Of a stretch of DNA of 14,946 bases, positions 12,198 through 14,946 are shown one piece after another; within the stretch, counting starts at the first letter, position 1, and every line of letters begins with the position of its first letter. The translations under genes and the position numbers were made by a program. The notes under the pieces are model-generated. The model was given only the letters and a program-made list of their open reading frames with translations. It was not told the origin of the DNA and ran no database searches. The DNA comes from UMGS363 sp051891935 (GTDB lineage Bacteria; Bacillota; Clostridia; Oscillospirales; Ruminococcaceae), in NCBI GenBank assembly GCA_051891935.1, contig JBJFFR010000083.1, forward strand, positions 1 to 14,946, read 5' to 3'.

Positions 12198-14171
12198 ATG
12201 GCAAAAAAGAAGAATTATGACAACGAAAGTATCTCAATGCTCAAAGGCGCAGACCGAGTTCGTCTTCGTCCTGCCGTTATATTCGGTTCGGACGATCTTG
12301 AAGGCTGCAAGCACTCCGTTTTTGAGATAATCTCCAACTCTATTGACGAAGCAAGAGGCGGTCACGGAGATAAGATCACCGTCACCTACTATCAGGACAA
12401 GTCTATCGAAGTGTGCGACTGCGGACGAGGCTGTCCCGTTGACTATAACAATGCCGAAGAAAGATATAACTGGGAGCTTGTTTACTGCGAGCTTTATGCA
12501 GGCGGCAAATATGACAACTCCGACTATGAATTTTCTCTCGGACTTAACGGCTTGGGCGCCTGCGCAACGCAGTATGCCTCCGAATATATGGATGTTGAAG
12601 TTCTCCGTGACGGCTTCAAGTACAACCTCCATTTTGAACACGGCGAAAACATAGGAGGACTTTCAAAAGAGCCTTATAAGGGCAAGCAAACGGGTACAAG
12701 AACACGCTGGCGTCCCGATACAGCTGTTTTTACCGATATTGATATCGAACGGGAATACTTCGAGAATATGATGAAAAAACAGGCTGTCGTAAACCCGAAG
12801 GTAACATTCGTTTTCCGCTATGAGCTTGCAACGGGCGGCTTTGAAGAAGCGGAGTATTTCTATGAGAACGGCATTACCGACTATATTGATGAGATCGTCG
12901 GCACGGACGGACTTACCTCACGCCAGTTCGTATCCTGCGAGCGCAAGGGTCGTGACAGCGACGATCGCCCCGAGTATAAAATGAAGCTGTCCTGCGCATT
13001 TGCTTTCTCCAATAAGGTAAGCTTTCAGGAGTATTATCACAACTCCAGCTACCTTGAACACGAAGGCTCGCCGCAGAAAGCAGTACGTCAGGCTTTTCGT
13101 TCGTACATTGATAACTTTATAAAGACAAGCGGAAAGTATAAGGCTGGCGAAAAGTCTATCAAGGATGACGATGTTCTCGACAGCCTTGTCCTCGTTTCGT
13201 CAACCTTTTCTACCTATACTTCCTACGCAAACCAGACCAAAAAAGCTATCAACAATAAGTCTATCTATGATAATATGGTCGACTTCCTCAAACATTCGCT
13301 CGAAGTCTATTTTATTGAGAATCCCGAGGAAGCAGGGAAGATCGCCGATCAGATACTCATAAACAAGCGCAGCCGCGAATCTGCCGAGCGTATCAGACAG
13401 AACACCAAAAATAATCTTACAAAGCAGATCGACCTTGCAAATATGGTTGAAAAATTCGTTGACTGCCGCACAAAAGACCTTTCAAGGCGTGAAATTTTCA
13501 TCGTGGAGGGTGACTCGGCTCTCGGTTCGTGTAAAACTGCCCGTGACGCCGAATTTCAGGCAATTATACCCGTAAGAGGAAAGATCCTCAACTGCCTTAA
13601 AGCCGACTATGCGAAGATATTCAAGAACGATATCATAACCGACCTTATAAAAGTCCTCGGCTGCGGCGTTGAAGTTACAACAAAGGCAAACAAGGAGCTT
13701 TCATCCTTCAATATTGACAATCTCCGCTGGAATAAGATAATAATCTGTACCGATGCCGATGTTGACGGTTTCCAGATCAGAACGCTTATCCTTACAATGC
13801 TTTACAGGCTCACTCCGACTCTTATCGAGCAGGGCTATGTCTATATTGCTGAATCTCCTCTGTTTGAGATAACAACAAAGGACAAGACCTATTTTGCTTA
13901 TAACGAAAAGGAAAAGATAGAGATCCTTGAAATGATCGGCGACCAGAAATATAAGATCGACCGCTCAAAAGGTCTTGGTGAGAACGACCCCGAAATGATG
14001 TCGCTCACGACAATGAATCCCGAAACAAGACGTCTTATAAAGATAACTCCTGTCGATATGGAAGCGACAGCGAATATGTTTGACCTTCTGCTCGGCGATA
14101 ATCTCCAGGGCAGAAAGGACTATATTTCCGAATACGGCTGCAAGTATCTTGAGCTTGCGGATATCTCATAA
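12198..14171 (+). CDS. Type IIA topoisomerase B subunit (GyrB/ParE family, Clostridia-type divergent form)
   Basis: A 657-residue ATPase subunit. GHKL motifs: FEIISNSIDEA with the catalytic Glu43 and Mg-binding Asn47, CDCGRGCPVD (73-82), and SLGLNGLGACATQYAS (113-128) in place of the usual GGLHGVGASVVNALS. The transducer has the ATP-contacting YANQTKKAINNK with Lys348. The TOPRIM domain has FIVEGDSALGSC (Glu437) and CTDADVDGFQIRT (Asp519/521/523), followed by DRSKGLGENDPEMM. All catalytic residues are in place, so it should be active. It binds and hydrolyses ATP to drive strand passage with the A subunit encoded 15 nt downstream. The divergent lid motif and short C-terminus suggest a topo IV-like or second topoisomerase, but gyrase versus topo IV cannot be settled from sequence. 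The ribosome binding site is AAAGGG just past the prmA stop. Confidence 0.92.
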   Translation: MAKKKNYDNESISMLKGADRVRLRPAVIFGSDDLEGCKHSVFEIISNSIDEARGGHGDKITVTYYQDKSIEVCDCGRGCPVDYNNAEERYNWELVYCELYAGGKYDNSDYEFSLGLNGLGACATQYASEYMDVEVLRDGFKYNLHFEHGENIGGLSKEPYKGKQTGTRTRWRPDTAVFTDIDIEREYFENMMKKQAVVNPKVTFVFRYELATGGFEEAEYFYENGITDYIDEIVGTDGLTSRQFVSCERKGRDSDDRPEYKMKLSCAFAFSNKVSFQEYYHNSSYLEHEGSPQKAVRQAFRSYIDNFIKTSGKYKAGEKSIKDDDVLDSLVLVSSTFSTYTSYANQTKKAINNKSIYDNMVDFLKHSLEVYFIENPEEAGKIADQILINKRSRESAERIRQNTKNNLTKQIDLANMVEKFVDCRTKDLSRREIFIVEGDSALGSCKTARDAEFQAIIPVRGKILNCLKADYAKIFKNDIITDLIKVLGCGVEVTTKANKELSSFNIDNLRWNKIIICTDADVDGFQIRTLILTMLYRLTPTLIEQGYVYIAESPLFEITTKDKTYFAYNEKEKIEILEMIGDQKYKIDRSKGLGENDPEMMSLTTMNPETRRLIKITPVDMEATANMFDLLLGDNLQGRKDYISEYGCKYLELADIS

Positions 14172-14186
14172 AAGGGGGCGGGAACA

Positions 14187-14946
14187 ATGGCAAGAAAGAA
14201 TTCAGGCAAAAACACACCTAAAAAAGCAGCTGTCGGTATGCCGAATGCGTATATCGCAGGCAGCGGAATCGTTGCGGAGGAAACCATCACCGATACTCTT
14301 GAAAAAAACTATATGCCCTATGCAATGAGCGTTATCATCTCCCGTGCGCTCCCCGAGATCGACGGCTTTAAGCCTTCTCACAGAAAGCTCCTTTATACAA
14401 TGTATAAAATGGGACTTCTCAACGGTCCGAAAACCAAGTCTGCAAACATAGTAGGACAGACAATGAAGCTCAACCCCCACGGCGACGCAGCTATATACGA
14501 AACAATGGTGCGTCTTTCCAAGGGCAACGAAGCACTCCTGCATCCGTATATTGACAGCAAGGGAAACTTCGGTAAAGCATATTCAAAAAATATGGCTTAT
14601 GCTGCTTCACGATACACCGAAGCAAAGCTTGCGCCGATATGTGCCGAGCTTTTCGGCGATATTGATAAGGATACAGTCGATTTTGTTCCGAACTATGATA
14701 ATGAAACGACCGAACCGACGCTTCTTCCTGCTTCATTTCCGTCCGTGCTTGTAAATGCGAATGTCGGGATCGCCGTTTCAATGGCAAGCGCAGTTTGTCC
14801 TTTCAACCTTGCGGAAGTGTGCGAAACAACGATCGGAATTATCCGCAACCCCGAGCATGACATTATGTCAACGCTCAAAGGTCCCGATTTTCCGGGCGGC
14901 GGCTTCATGATATATGACGAGCATGAGCTGAAAAATGTCTATGAAA
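14187..14946 (+). CDS. Type IIA topoisomerase A subunit (GyrA/ParC family), 3' end beyond window
   Basis: The frame starts at ATG 14187 after AAGGGGGCGGGA and stays open to the window edge (253 codons seen). After a basic 20-residue tail comes NYMPYAMSVIISRALPEIDG (41-60) and GFKPSHRKLLYTMY, the winged-helix DNA-binding domain. The catalytic Tyr is Tyr143 in ASRYTEAKL. In the quinolone region the sequence reads LNPHGDAAIYETMVR: Ala101 stands where GyrA has Ser83, and Glu105 where it has Asp87. FVPNYDNETTEPTLLPASFP and NVGIAVSMAS follow as in the tower/gate region. It cleaves and rejoins the gate DNA segment with the B subunit. The C-terminal domain that would separate gyrase from topo IV is outside the window. 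Confidence 0.93.
   Translation, partial: MARKNSGKNTPKKAAVGMPNAYIAGSGIVAEETITDTLEKNYMPYAMSVIISRALPEIDGFKPSHRKLLYTMYKMGLLNGPKTKSANIVGQTMKLNPHGDAAIYETMVRLSKGNEALLHPYIDSKGNFGKAYSKNMAYAASRYTEAKLAPICAELFGDIDKDTVDFVPNYDNETTEPTLLPASFPSVLVNANVGIAVSMASAVCPFNLAEVCETTIGIIRNPEHDIMSTLKGPDFPGGGFMIYDEHELKNVYE

Noticed and set aside
1..14946. CRISPR array, rRNA genes, complete insertion sequence
   Set aside because: No regularly spaced repeats, rRNA segments or transposase frames were seen on either strand.

Overview
The window looks like chromosomal DNA from a gut or rumen Firmicute of the Oscillospiraceae/Ruminococcus type. The pointers are moderate GC, strong AAGGAGG-type ribosome binding sites, a T-box leader, a single-domain GH5 glucanase and a Clostridia-type divergent GyrB/GyrA pair. 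This placement is inference from style; no species-specific marker was seen.

Region 1 (about 1-2700, accessory) is the decayed end of an integrative element beside a tRNA-Lys gene. In order it holds the end of an excisionase-like HTH protein, a small coiled-coil protein resembling DUF4315, an inverted piece of an N-acetylmuramoyl-L-alanine amidase gene lacking both ends, the C-terminal GIY-YIG/T5orf172 nuclease domain of a DUF4041-type protein, and a tyrosine integrase whose frame is intact except for one TAG codon. A UUCG-capped terminator and tRNA-Lys(UUU) follow. Integrase reading into the 3' end of a tRNA is the classic layout of a tRNA-targeted element; the rest of the element would lie left of the window.

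Region 2 (about 2694-4110, minus strand) has tRNA-Lys with a consensus promoter, then a GH5 glycoside hydrolase without a signal peptide. A consensus-like promoter upstream of the GH5 gene is predicted to start transcription at the first bases of a compact 128-nt inverted-repeat unit with three internal hairpins. This is either a structured leader RNA or a MITE-like repeat that supplies the leader.

Region 3 (4114-11052, minus strand) is a complete tryptophan operon, trpE-trpGD(fusion)-trpC-trpF-trpB-trpA, with 1-13 nt gaps and one 4-nt overlap. It is preceded by a T-box leader with specifier UGG, a UGGC bulge matching the tRNA-Trp acceptor end, and an intrinsic terminator. Uncharged tRNA-Trp is thus expected to permit transcription, and TrpE keeps an LLES-like motif for feedback inhibition.

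Region 4 (11122-14946, plus strand) runs divergently from the trp operon: prmA (ribosomal protein L11 methyltransferase), a GyrB/ParE-type subunit and the start of its GyrA/ParC-type partner, which runs off the window. Gaps of about 15 nt suggest one operon.
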